The position numbers and the translations under genes were made by a program. Of a DNA stretch of 64,000 nt, positions 26,693 through 34,524 are shown one piece after another. Position 1 is the first letter of the stretch. The number at the start of each line of letters is the position of its first letter. The notes under the pieces are model-generated. The model searched no databases and was not told the origin of the DNA. It was given only the letters and a program-made list of their open reading frames with translations. Source of the stretch: Bradyrhizobium guangzhouense (lineage in GTDB: Bacteria; Pseudomonadota; Alphaproteobacteria; Rhizobiales; Xanthobacteraceae); assembly GCF_004114955.1 (NCBI RefSeq), contig NZ_CP030053.1, positions 5,952,001-6,016,000 of the forward strand, given 5' to 3'.

Positions 26693-27342
26693 TTCTTGCC
26701 CGCCCGCTTCTCGAAGTGACGGACCAGCAGGATCAGAGGGATGCTCATGGTGAGATACATCAACGCGACCATCGTGAACACGTTGGTGTTCTTGAAGGTC
26801 GAGGAGGCGATCAGCTTGCCCTGCAGGGCAAGCTCGGCGACCGTGATGGTCGAGGCCTGCGAAGAGTCCTTCAGCATCATGATCATGACGTTGCCGTAGG
26901 GCGGCAGCACGATGCGCACCGCCTGCGGCAGCACCACGCGGCGCATGCTCAGCCACCAGCCCATCCCGATCGACTGCGCCGCCTCGATCTGGCCCTTGTC
27001 GATCGCCTCGATGCCGGCGCGGAAGTTTTCGGCCTGGTAGGCCGAGTACGCAATGCCGAGGCCGAGGATCGCGGCCTGCAAGGCCGACAGCGTGACGCCG
27101 AGATCAGGCATCACGAAGTAGAGGTAGAACAGCAGCACGATGATCGGGATGCCGCGGATCACATTGATCAGGCTGGCGCTGAGCAGCGACAGCGCCTTGA
27201 TGCCGGAGACGCGCATCATCGCCCAGATCAGGCCGAGCACCGTCGAGAGCAGCAGCGAGCCGATCGTGACGATGATCGTCAGTGCGACGCCGTTCATCAG
27301 GATCGGGAAGAACTCGACGGCGTCGTGCCAGAAGCCTTTCAT
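26689..27342 (-). CDS. Polar amino acid ABC transporter, permease
   Basis: A 217-residue inner-membrane permease of the HisM/GlnP class with about five membrane spans. The EAA loop, 'EAAQSIGMGWWLSMRRVVLPQA', near residue 120, contacts the ATPase. Only one permease gene is present, so the transporter is probably a homodimer in the membrane. It lies 23 bp after the binding-protein gene and overlaps the ATPase gene. Confidence 0.95.
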   Translation of the reverse strand: MKGFWHDAVEFFPILMNGVALTIIVTIGSLLLSTVLGLIWAMMRVSGIKALSLLSASLINVIRGIPIIVLLFYLYFVMPDLGVTLSALQAAILGLGIAYSAYQAENFRAGIEAIDKGQIEAAQSIGMGWWLSMRRVVLPQAVRIVLPPYGNVMIMMLKDSSQASTITVAELALQGKLIASSTFKNTNVFTMVALMYLTMSIPLILLVRHFEKRAGKK

Positions 27343-27365
27343 CGGGCAGCCCTATGCGCGCTTTA

Positions 27366-28124
27366 TCAGCTTTGCGCTTTCTGGCCCCATTTCTCGAGGA
27401 TCTTGTTGATGGTGCCATTGGCCTTGAGCTTCGCCAGCGACGCGTTGATCTTGCCGAGCAACTCGGTCTCGCCCTTGCGGACACCGATGCCGACCGAGCC
27501 GACCGTGACGGGCTTGTAGCCGTCAACGAGACGCACCTCGGGGAACCCGCCCTGCTTGAGATTATAGGCAAGGATCGGATAGTCGGCGTAGCCGGCCTTG
27601 AGGCGGCCGGTGTTCACGTCCCGCAGGATGTCCGGGATGGTGTCGTAGGCCTTCACCTCGGCGAACAGGCCGGACTTCTTCAGCGCATCAACGAAGGCCG
27701 TGCCGACTTGTGCGCCCACGGTCTCGCCCTTCAGATCATCCTGCGTGGCATAAGCCTTGGTGTCGGTCTTCGGGACGACCAGGCCTTCGCCATAGGTGTA
27801 GATCGGATCGGAGAAGTCGACGACTTCCTTGCGTGGGGCGGTGATGAACATCGCGGCCGCGATGATGTCGATCTTGCTCGAGGTCAGCGACGGGATCAGT
27901 GCCGAAAACTGCATCGGCTCGATCTGCACGTTGAAGCCGGCGTCCTTGCCGATCTCGGTGACGAGATCGACCATGATGCCCTGGATGGAATTTGTCTTGG
28001 TGTCGAGGAAGGTGAAGGGAATGCCCGTCGGCGTCGAGCCGACCTTCAGCACCTGCTGCGCCGAGGCCGGTGTTACCGCTGCAATTGCGAGCGCCGCGAC
28101 CGCGGCCAGACCAAAACGCTTCAT
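27366..28124 (-). CDS. Polar amino acid ABC transporter, substrate-binding protein
   Basis: A 252-residue periplasmic binding protein of SBP family 3. The signal peptide ends near residue 22 (VTPASAQQ). 'VGSTPTGIPFTFLD', 'GIMVDLVTEIGKDAG' and 'DIIAAAMFITAPRKEVVDFSDP' match the polar amino acid-binding fold. The ligand is not evident; family members bind amino acids, opines or octopine-like compounds. The ribosome site is GAGGGGA. It is the first gene of an operon whose promoter lies in the region shared with a divergent XRE-cupin regulator. Confidence 0.92.
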   Translation of the reverse strand: MKRFGLAAVAALAIAAVTPASAQQVLKVGSTPTGIPFTFLDTKTNSIQGIMVDLVTEIGKDAGFNVQIEPMQFSALIPSLTSSKIDIIAAAMFITAPRKEVVDFSDPIYTYGEGLVVPKTDTKAYATQDDLKGETVGAQVGTAFVDALKKSGLFAEVKAYDTIPDILRDVNTGRLKAGYADYPILAYNLKQGGFPEVRLVDGYKPVTVGSVGIGVRKGETELLGKINASLAKLKANGTINKILEKWGQKAQS

Positions 28125-28202
28125 CGCATCCCCTCATATCCGACCGATGGCGGCGCTCGCGCATGTCGTGATCAGACGTTGCGGGCCAAGCCGTTTCGGC
28201 CT

Positions 28203-28271
28203 ATTTTCACCAATATGAAAATTTGGCCACACTTTCGCGGATGATGCAAGCGGTTTTCATGCACATGAAGG
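28203..28271. promoter_or_regulatory. Two-copy operator in the divergent promoter region
   Basis: Two copies of TTTTCA-N6-TGA(A/G)(A/G)(A/G) lie between the ABC operon and the XRE-cupin gene. The first, ATTTTCA-CCAATA-TGAAAAT, is at 28203-28222; the second, TTTTCA-TGCACA-TGAAGG, is at 28254-28271, with the inner part TTCATG-CA-CATGAA perfectly symmetric. Their centres are 50 bp apart, close to five helical turns. They are likely binding sites for the divergently encoded regulator. Confidence 0.65.
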
Positions 28272-28283
28272 AAGCGGTTTGAC

Positions 28284-28952
28284 GTGAGCGGTGACAAAAG
28301 AATGCGCAAGCCGGCCGCGACAAAGCCGGCCAGGAATGGCAATACGCGCGGGAAGAAGGCTACCGCGAAGCCGACTGAGCCCGCAATGGACGTCGCCGTT
28401 GGCCGTCGCATCCGCGATCTCAGGCGCGTCAGGCAGTTCTCGCTCGAAACGGTCGCGGCACGCACCGAGCTTTCGATCGGCTTCCTCAGCCAGATCGAGC
28501 GCGGCCTGTCGTCGCCCTCACTGCGCGTACTGGCCACGCTCGCCGACGTGCTCGGCGTCGGCATCGCCGCATTGTTTGGCGCGAGCCCGAGCGCCGACGG
28601 CGCATCCGATCAGGTGGTGACGCGCGGCCTGCAGCGGCCCGAGCTGAAATTATGGCGCACCGGCGTGTCCAAGCAATTGCTGAGCCCGGCCAGCGCCGAC
28701 AACAAGCTCAACCTGTTCCTCGTGCATCTCGAGCCCGGCGGCTCGACCGGCGACGAGCTCTACACCCATGACGGCGAAGAGGCCGGCCTCGTGCTCGAAG
28801 GCGAGATGATGCTGACGGTGGACAGCGAGACATGGTCGCTGAAGACAGGCGACAGTTTTCGGTTCGCAAGCCGAAGGCCGCACCGGTTCTCCAATCCCGC
28901 GCAGGATGCGAAGGCCGTGGTGCTGTGGGTGAACTGCGTGACGGGGACGTAG
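28284..28952 (+). CDS. XRE-family transcriptional regulator with cupin domain
   Basis: A 222-residue regulator. A basic disordered tail (residues 1-33) is followed by an XRE helix-turn-helix (about 38-95, with 'TELSIGFLSQIERGLSSPSL') and a C-terminal cupin sensor domain ('GEEAGLVLEGEMMLTV', 'DSFRFASRRPHRFSN'). Proteins of this build often repress or activate amine and amino acid catabolic genes and bind the metabolite in the cupin. The start is GTG at 28284 with a GAAGGAAG ribosome site; ATG 28302 is an alternative. It faces the ABC/oxidase operon and probably controls it and itself. Confidence 0.85.
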   Translation: MSGDKRMRKPAATKPARNGNTRGKKATAKPTEPAMDVAVGRRIRDLRRVRQFSLETVAARTELSIGFLSQIERGLSSPSLRVLATLADVLGVGIAALFGASPSADGASDQVVTRGLQRPELKLWRTGVSKQLLSPASADNKLNLFLVHLEPGGSTGDELYTHDGEEAGLVLEGEMMLTVDSETWSLKTGDSFRFASRRPHRFSNPAQDAKAVVLWVNCVTGT

Positions 28953-28986
28953 GCTCTCTCCTTCTCCGGCGATTACGCCCTCAGTT

Positions 28987-29120
28987 CCGTCATCCTGAGG
29001 TGCCAGCGGCGCGATGCAAAGCATCGCGCTGGGAGCCTCGAAGGATGAGCGGCCTCGCTGCTGCAGCCGGGCCGTCGCCCTTCGAGGGCCGCTGGAGAAG
29101 CGGCCACCTCAGGGTGACGG
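28987..29120. repeat. 134-bp imperfect palindromic intergenic repeat
   Basis: The terminal arms CCGTCATCCTGAGGTG (28987-29002) and CACCTCAGGGTGACGG (29105-29120) are inverted with one mismatch. Inside lies a 9-bp hairpin (29009-29029, GCGCGATGC / GCATCGCGC) and paired CCTCGAAGG / CCTTCGAGG segments. It sits between the convergent XRE-cupin and DadA genes. It has no ORF, so it is a REP/MITE-like element rather than an insertion sequence. Confidence 0.8.
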
Positions 29121-29146
29121 AGATGGATTATCGGCGCGCAGAGATG

Positions 29147-30412
29147 CTACCCAAACCGGTGCTGATACCGGTCCACCGTCAACTCGCTCGCATCCACCTC
29201 AGGCTTCTTGCCCGAGAGTATATCCGCGAGCACGCGGCCGGAGCCGCAGGACATGGTCCAGCCGAGCGTGCCGTGGCCGGTGTTGAGGTGGAGATTGGCG
29301 TACTGCGTCGGCCCGATCACGGGCGGTCCGTCCGGCGTCATCGGCCGCAGGCCGCTCCAGAACGTCGCCTTGGAGAGATCCCCGCCGCGCGGGAACAGAT
29401 CGGTCAGGGAGTGATCGAGCGTGGCGCGACGCGCGCCGTAGAGCTTGGTCGAGAAGCCCGAGATCTCCGCGGTACCGCCGACGCGGATACGATCCCCTAG
29501 GCGCGTGATCGCGACCTTGTAGCTCTCGTCCATGACGGTCGATTCCGGCGCGCCGGAGGCGTCCTTGATCGGCACGGTGATCGAGTAGCCCTTCACCGGG
29601 TAGACCGGTAACGCGATGCCAAGCGGCGAGGCCATTCGCGACGAATAGCTGCCGAGCGCGAGCACGTAACTGTCTGCCTGCAACAGGCCGGCGCCGGTCG
29701 CAACGCCGCTGACACGTCCGCCATCGGTGACGATGCGGTCGATACTGGTGTTGAACAGGAAGCGCACACCGAGCGCCTCGGCATGCTTGGCCAACGCCTG
29801 CGTGAACATGTGGCAGTCGCCGGTCTCATCCTGTGGCAGGCGTAGGCCGCCGACGAATTTTTCCTTCACGGCCGCGAGCGCCGGCTCGACCGCGATGCAG
29901 CCTTCGCGGCTCAGCGTCTCGTAAGGCACGCCGTACTGCTTGAGCACGGCGACGTCTTCGCCGGTGCCGTCGAGCTGCGCCTGGTAGCGGAACAGCTGCA
30001 GCGTGCCTTTCGAGCGCTCGTCATATTGAATGCCGATGTCGCGGCGGAGATCACGCAGAGAATCGCGGCTGTACTCCGCGATCGGGATCATGCGGCTCTT
30101 GTTTACCGCGTAGCGCGCACTGGTGCAGTTGCGCAGCATCTTGAGCAGCCAGACCCACATGACAGGATCGAGCTTCGGCCGGATCACCAGCGGGCCGTGC
30201 TTCATCAAGAGCCACTTGACCGCCTTCACCGGCACGCCGGGGCCGGCCCATGGCGAGGAGTAGCCGGGCGACACTTCGCCGGCATTGGCAAACGAGGTCT
30301 CCAGCGCCGGCTCGGGCTGACGGTCGACGACCGTCACCTCGTGGCCGGCACGGGCGAGGTAGTAGGCAGAGGTGACACCGATGACACCGCTGCCGAGGAT
30401 CAGAACTTTCAC
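29147..30412 (-). CDS. dadA: D-amino acid dehydrogenase, small subunit
   Basis: A 421-residue FAD enzyme that oxidatively deaminates D-amino acids, such as D-alanine to pyruvate, and feeds electrons to the respiratory chain. The N-terminal '[23 protein letters not shown]' is the FAD-binding motif, followed by the DadA-specific '[20 protein letters not shown]'. '[19 protein letters not shown]' and '[14 protein letters not shown]' complete the family pattern. Start GTG 30412. It follows the aminotransferase gene by 49 bp on the same strand and is probably cotranscribed. Confidence 0.93.
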   Translation of the reverse strand: MKVLILGSGVIGVTSAYYLARAGHEVTVVDRQPEPALETSFANAGEVSPGYSSPWAGPGVPVKAVKWLLMKHGPLVIRPKLDPVMWVWLLKMLRNCTSARYAVNKSRMIPIAEYSRDSLRDLRRDIGIQYDERSKGTLQLFRYQAQLDGTGEDVAVLKQYGVPYETLSREGCIAVEPALAAVKEKFVGGLRLPQDETGDCHMFTQALAKHAEALGVRFLFNTSIDRIVTDGGRVSGVATGAGLLQADSYVLALGSYSSRMASPLGIALPVYPVKGYSITVPIKDASGAPESTVMDESYKVAITRLGDRIRVGGTAEISGFSTKLYGARRATLDHSLTDLFPRGGDLSKATFWSGLRPMTPDGPPVIGPTQYANLHLNTGHGTLGWTMSCGSGRVLADILSGKKPEVDASELTVDRYQHRFG

Positions 30413-30461
30413 GCTTGGTCAAACTCCCGCGGCATTACGCTCGCCGCTGCAAGAGCAATTA

Positions 30462-31790
30462 TCAGGCCACCTTCTTGATGGCGTCGCCGAGGATCGAGAC
30501 GATCTGGTCGATGTGGCTCTTCTCGACGATGAGCGGAGGCGACATCGCGAAGCTGTCACCGCTCATGCGCAGATAGAGGCCGGTGTTGAAGCAGTCGACC
30601 ATGACGTCGTAGCCGCGCGCGCCGACGGCGCCCTCGCGCGGGGCGAGCTCGACTGCGCCCATCAGGCCGCAATTTCTGATATCGACGACGTTGGGCAGGC
30701 CCTTCAACTGATGCAGCGCATCGCGCCAGTATTCGGCCATCGACGCACCGCGCGTCAGCAGGCTTTCGTCCTTGTAGATGTCGAGCGTGGCGATGCCGGC
30801 GGCGCAGGCGGTCGGATGCGCCGAGTAGGTGTAGCCGTGGAATAGCTCCATCTGGTTCTCGGGGCCGACCATCAGCCCATCATGCACCTTGCGGCTGGCG
30901 AATACCGCGCCGCAGGGGATGGTGCCGTTGGTGATGCCCTTCGCCGTCGTCATCAGGTCCGGCGTGACGCCGAAGAAATTGGCGGCGAACGGCGTGCCGA
31001 GACGGCCGAAGCCCGTGATGACCTCGTCGAAGATCAGGAGGATGCCGTGCTTGTCGCAGATCTGGCGCAGGCGCTGCAGATAGCCCTTCGGCGGCGGCAG
31101 CACCGCGGTCGAGCCCGGCACCGGCTCGACGATGACGGCGGCAATGGTCTCGGCGCCGTGCAGGCCGACGAGGCGCTCGAGATCGTCGGCAAGCTCGGCG
31201 CCATGCTCGGGCTGATCCTTGGCGAAGGCGTTGCGGGAAAGATCATGGGTGTGGCGGATATGGTCGACGCCCGGCAGATGCGTGGCGAAGGCGCGGCGGT
31301 TGGCGACCATGCCGCCGACCGACATGCCACCGAAGCCGACACCGTGATAGCCGCGCTCGCGGCCGATCAGGCGGGTACGGCTCGACTGGCCGGTGGCACG
31401 ATGATAGGCGAGCGCGATCTTCAGCGCGGTGTCGACCGATTCAGAGCCGGAGTTGGTGAAGAAGATGCGATCGAGGCCATCAGGCGCGATCTCGGCAAGA
31501 CGCTCCGCGAAGTCGAACGCCAGCGGATGGCCCATCTGGAAGGTCGGCGCGAAGTCCAGCGTCATCAGCTGCCGCTCGACGGCGGCGGCGATCTGCTTGC
31601 GGCCGTGGCCGGCATTGACGCACCAGAGGCCGGCGGAGCCGTCGATCACCTTCCGACCGTCGACGGTGGTGTAGTGCATGCCCTCGGCCGAGGAGAACAG
31701 GCGCGGCGCCTTCTTGAACTGCCGATTGGCCGTGAACGGCATCCAGAACGAGTCGGTCTTGATAGTGTTCGGAATCTGATGAAGGGTCAC
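30462..31790 (-). CDS. Omega-amino acid:pyruvate aminotransferase-like enzyme
   Basis: A 442-residue class III PLP aminotransferase. 'FFTNSGSESVDTALKIA' binds the cofactor phosphate, 'LIFDEVITGFGR' holds the PLP-contacting Asp, and the Schiff-base Lys is in 'LMTTAKGITNG'. The opening 'DSFWMPFTANRQFKKAPR' is typical of beta-alanine:pyruvate transaminases. It would transfer amino groups from beta-alanine or other omega-amines to pyruvate, giving alanine that the adjacent DadA could process after racemisation (inference). Start is GTG 31790 with an AAAGGAG ribosome site. A divergent XRE-cupin gene lies upstream. Confidence 0.88.
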   Translation of the reverse strand: MTLHQIPNTIKTDSFWMPFTANRQFKKAPRLFSSAEGMHYTTVDGRKVIDGSAGLWCVNAGHGRKQIAAAVERQLMTLDFAPTFQMGHPLAFDFAERLAEIAPDGLDRIFFTNSGSESVDTALKIALAYHRATGQSSRTRLIGRERGYHGVGFGGMSVGGMVANRRAFATHLPGVDHIRHTHDLSRNAFAKDQPEHGAELADDLERLVGLHGAETIAAVIVEPVPGSTAVLPPPKGYLQRLRQICDKHGILLIFDEVITGFGRLGTPFAANFFGVTPDLMTTAKGITNGTIPCGAVFASRKVHDGLMVGPENQMELFHGYTYSAHPTACAAGIATLDIYKDESLLTRGASMAEYWRDALHQLKGLPNVVDIRNCGLMGAVELAPREGAVGARGYDVMVDCFNTGLYLRMSGDSFAMSPPLIVEKSHIDQIVSILGDAIKKVA

Positions 31791-31938
31791 GGGCCACGCT
31801 CCTTTGCTGACGGCACAGCAGAGCCACGGCTTCGATAGCGCAACAAGTCCTTTTCTGGCGACCTACAAGCCATTGATTTCACTGGGGTGACCGGTCCATA
31901 TTTGCGCGATCCGCAACACCTGAAACAGGGATTTGGGC

Positions 31939-32487
31939 ATGAGCGTCGACATCGGTGGACGGCTGCGATTCATCCGGGCGCGCCAGAAGCTGTCGCAACG
32001 CGAACTGGCAAAACGCGCCGGCGTCACCAATTCGACCATCTCCCTGATCGAATCCAACCAGATGAACCCGTCGGTCGGCGCGCTCAAGCGCATCCTCGAC
32101 GGCATCCCGATGGGGCTCGCCGAGTTCTTTGCGCTGGAGCCGGAGTCCAGGCGCAAGATCTTCTACCGCGCCGAGGAACTGACCGAAGTCGGCAAGAAGC
32201 CGATCTCGTATCGGCAAGTCGGCGACAATCTGTTCGGCCGCAGCCTGCAAATTCTGAAGGAGCGCTACGAGCCCGGCAGCGACACCGGACGCGTGCACCT
32301 CGTCCATGACGGCGAGGAAGGCGGTATCGTGATCTCGGGCAAGCTCGAAGTCACGGTCGAGGACGAGCGGCGCATCCTCAATCCCGGCGATGCCTATTAT
32401 TTCGAGAGCCGCCGCCCGCACCGCTTCCGCTGCGTCGGCGGCAAGCCGTGCGAAGTGATCTCGGCCTGCACGCCGCCGACGTTCTGA
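31939..32487 (+). CDS. XRE-family transcriptional regulator with cupin domain (PuuR-like)
   Basis: A 182-residue regulator with an N-terminal XRE helix-turn-helix (about residues 8-60, 'KLSQRELAKRAGVTNSTISLIE') and a C-terminal cupin domain ('HDGEEGGIVISGKLEVTV', 'GDAYYFESRRPHRFRC'). The 'LIESNQMNPSVGALKRILDGIPM' stretch is very close to PuuR, the putrescine-catabolism repressor. It is divergent from the omega-aminotransferase/DadA unit with about 148 bp between starts. TCAC-N4-GTGA at about 31881-31892 is a weak operator candidate. It likely senses an amine or amino acid. Confidence 0.85.
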   Translation: MSVDIGGRLRFIRARQKLSQRELAKRAGVTNSTISLIESNQMNPSVGALKRILDGIPMGLAEFFALEPESRRKIFYRAEELTEVGKKPISYRQVGDNLFGRSLQILKERYEPGSDTGRVHLVHDGEEGGIVISGKLEVTVEDERRILNPGDAYYFESRRPHRFRCVGGKPCEVISACTPPTF

Positions 32488-32517
32488 AAGGCGATTGCGA
32501 CATCCGCAATCATACGG

Positions 32518-32539
32518 AGCACCGGCATTTTACGGTGCT
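32518..32539 (+). terminator. Possible terminator hairpin after the PuuR-like gene
   Basis: A 7-bp stem, AGCACCG / CGGTGCT, with an 8-nt loop lies 30 bp after the PuuR-like stop. The tail is only weakly T-rich (TTGAG), so termination is uncertain. Confidence 0.4.
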
Positions 32540-32623
32540 TGAGCCAGCTCAATTTCTGCGGGCCGGACCGCTATACATTGCGAGACGTAGCCGAGCAGCC
32601 TCGCGCAAAGGTGTTGAGGTTAT

Positions 32624-32652
32624 GGCCCCGGACTCCTAGGCACTCCGGGGCC
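32624..32652. terminator. GC-rich hairpin upstream of a small gene
   Basis: GGCCCCGGA and TCCGGGGCC form a 9-bp perfect stem around an 11-nt loop. It is 20 bp before the ATG of a 50-aa gene, so it could be a leader structure of that gene or a terminator for the upstream unit. Confidence 0.4.
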
Positions 32653-32672
32653 GCTTCGTAACAGAGCGGACG

Positions 32673-32825
32673 ATGAAGACCACCCTCGCCAATGCAGAAG
32701 CAGCGCTCGACGAAGTTCAGCGCGATACCAGAAAGCTCCATTCACGGGAGCTGCGCGCCGCCATCGAGAAATACATCGAAGAGCAGAGAGAGCAGATCAA
32801 GGCGCTCCGCCGGATGATGAATTGA
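32673..32825 (+). CDS. Small coiled-coil hypothetical protein
   Basis: A 50-residue ORF (MKTTLANAEAALDEVQ ... LRRMMN) made almost entirely of charged, helix-forming residues with a heptad-like pattern, suggesting a short coiled coil. No signal peptide or metal motif is seen. The GAGCGGA ribosome site is weak. I do not recognise the family. Codon use matches its neighbours, which supports real translation. Confidence 0.45.
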   Translation: MKTTLANAEAALDEVQRDTRKLHSRELRAAIEKYIEEQREQIKALRRMMN

Positions 32826-32941
32826 TCCGGTCACCAGGGCGGACGCGACGTCACGCGGCCGTCTGAACCGGAAGGACGCAAGCGGCGACCAAGGAGCAGA
32901 TCCGAACCTGCTTCGACGAAGAAGCCGCCCAAGAGCCGATC

Positions 32942-34459
32942 ATGTCCAGGCCTCTCCGCCTCGCGCTGCTTGCAGCCGCGTTATCCATTCCCGTCACTGC
33001 CCACGCCATGGACGACGACATGCGCGCCAGTAGCAGGGGCTCCGTTGCGATGACGTTGTGCGCGCAAAACGCGGACGGAAGCAAGATCGAGGGCGGCACC
33101 AGCAAATATTGCAGGGAGAACGGCTACGACAAGCTCGTTGCCGCAGTCGATACAGCGTTTGCGACCGCGGTCGGCAAGGCCCAGGCCAACGTCCGACCGT
33201 TGTTCAGGCGCGATCAAGTCTGGTTCAACGAGATGATCCAGCAATCCGACTATACCGTGGAGGCAGTCGACGGCACTGAGCTGCGCAAGACATTGGCCGA
33301 CGCGCTGCGCCAGCGCGCGGCCTTGCTTGACGACATCGGTCGCGGCTTCGGCCGCAGCGGCCTCACCGGCGCCTGGGCCAACGCATTCGGCGACGTGACC
33401 ATCACGGCGACCGATCCGGGTACCTATCGCCTCGACGCCGAACTGAGTTCCAACTATGGCGCCGACATGCAATCGCACTGCAAGCTCGAGGCCACTGTCA
33501 AGTCGGGCCCGGACAGCTGGCTCGCCGGCGCTACGATCCCGACGCAACCGACCCAGCCGGGCGCGCTCCCGGCCGAACCCGTCTCGATCAAGCTACGGCG
33601 CCAGGGTGACACGCTCCGCATCGTGATCCTGGCAACCGAAGAGCAATGGTCTTTCTCCAACGATCCGGACTGCGGTCGCCTCGATCAGGTGACCGGTACC
33701 TATTTCGCCAGCGCCAGGAAGGACGGGACCGACAAGGGCGACACCAGCTTTATAATGCCGACCTTCGATTGCATCCAGCCGGAGACGGCGACCGACGAAG
33801 AGATCTGCGCCGATCCGGATCTGGCCACGAACGACCAACGGCTGAATCGTGCGTGGAAAGCGCTGCTGCCGCGACTTGACGAAGCAACACGGCGCGCGCT
33901 GACGGACGACCAGCGCCACTGGGTCGGCGCCCAAACCGAGCAGTATCCCGAGTTCCTGCATCCGGCTTGGGAGAAGGTGAACGCACCGATCCACCACACG
34001 GTGTTCGGACGCGATCGCCTCAACAGCCTGCAGCGCGAACGCATCGCCCTGCTCGAAGGTTTTGACGACAAGCGTATTGGTCTTGCCGGCACCTGGCTCG
34101 CCTACAATGCCGTCATCAAGATTACGATGGACAAGGACGGTTCGATCGACGCCAAAGGCTGGAAGTGGCTGCAGGGCGACTGGAAGGACAGCTGCGACTA
34201 CGAGATGAGCGGAGAGGTCAAGGACGGTGCATTCCGGGCAAGCGACCAGGGCAAGAACCCCGATACGCTGGAGCGCGACCGCGACATGCTCGTCGTCAAC
34301 CGGCTCGACGACGCCTTTGCCAGCAAGCGCAAAGCCGGCAAGACCGACAAGGATGACGAGCCGAAATGCAAACGAGTGGGCTCGATCTCCTCGACGGCAC
34401 GGCTGTTTCCGGCAAAGCCCTCGGAGGATATCGACAATCCGGAAGGCGCGATCCGCTAA
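32942..34459 (+). CDS. Exported protein with LprI/DUF1311 domain
   Basis: A 505-residue protein with a signal peptide (LALLAAALSIPVTAHA, cleaved near residue 22). The middle region, about residues 270-350, carries a DUF1311/LprI pattern: 'FDCIQPETATDEEICADPDLATNDQRLNRAWKA'-type spacing with a Cys pair and a D-x-x-L helix, followed by 'LTDDQRHWV'. LprI-like domains are linked to lysozyme inhibition or envelope stress. The flanking halves are beta-rich and unassigned. It is likely periplasmic. The large protein around a normally small domain is unusual. Confidence 0.65.
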   Translation: MSRPLRLALLAAALSIPVTAHAMDDDMRASSRGSVAMTLCAQNADGSKIEGGTSKYCRENGYDKLVAAVDTAFATAVGKAQANVRPLFRRDQVWFNEMIQQSDYTVEAVDGTELRKTLADALRQRAALLDDIGRGFGRSGLTGAWANAFGDVTITATDPGTYRLDAELSSNYGADMQSHCKLEATVKSGPDSWLAGATIPTQPTQPGALPAEPVSIKLRRQGDTLRIVILATEEQWSFSNDPDCGRLDQVTGTYFASARKDGTDKGDTSFIMPTFDCIQPETATDEEICADPDLATNDQRLNRAWKALLPRLDEATRRALTDDQRHWVGAQTEQYPEFLHPAWEKVNAPIHHTVFGRDRLNSLQRERIALLEGFDDKRIGLAGTWLAYNAVIKITMDKDGSIDAKGWKWLQGDWKDSCDYEMSGEVKDGAFRASDQGKNPDTLERDRDMLVVNRLDDAFASKRKAGKTDKDDEPKCKRVGSISSTARLFPAKPSEDIDNPEGAIR

Positions 34460-34524
34460 AGAGCGATGAGATTCTGGTGAATCATCATCGCTCGTTGCGG
34501 CAGCATCGATTGTCGGACTCAGCG

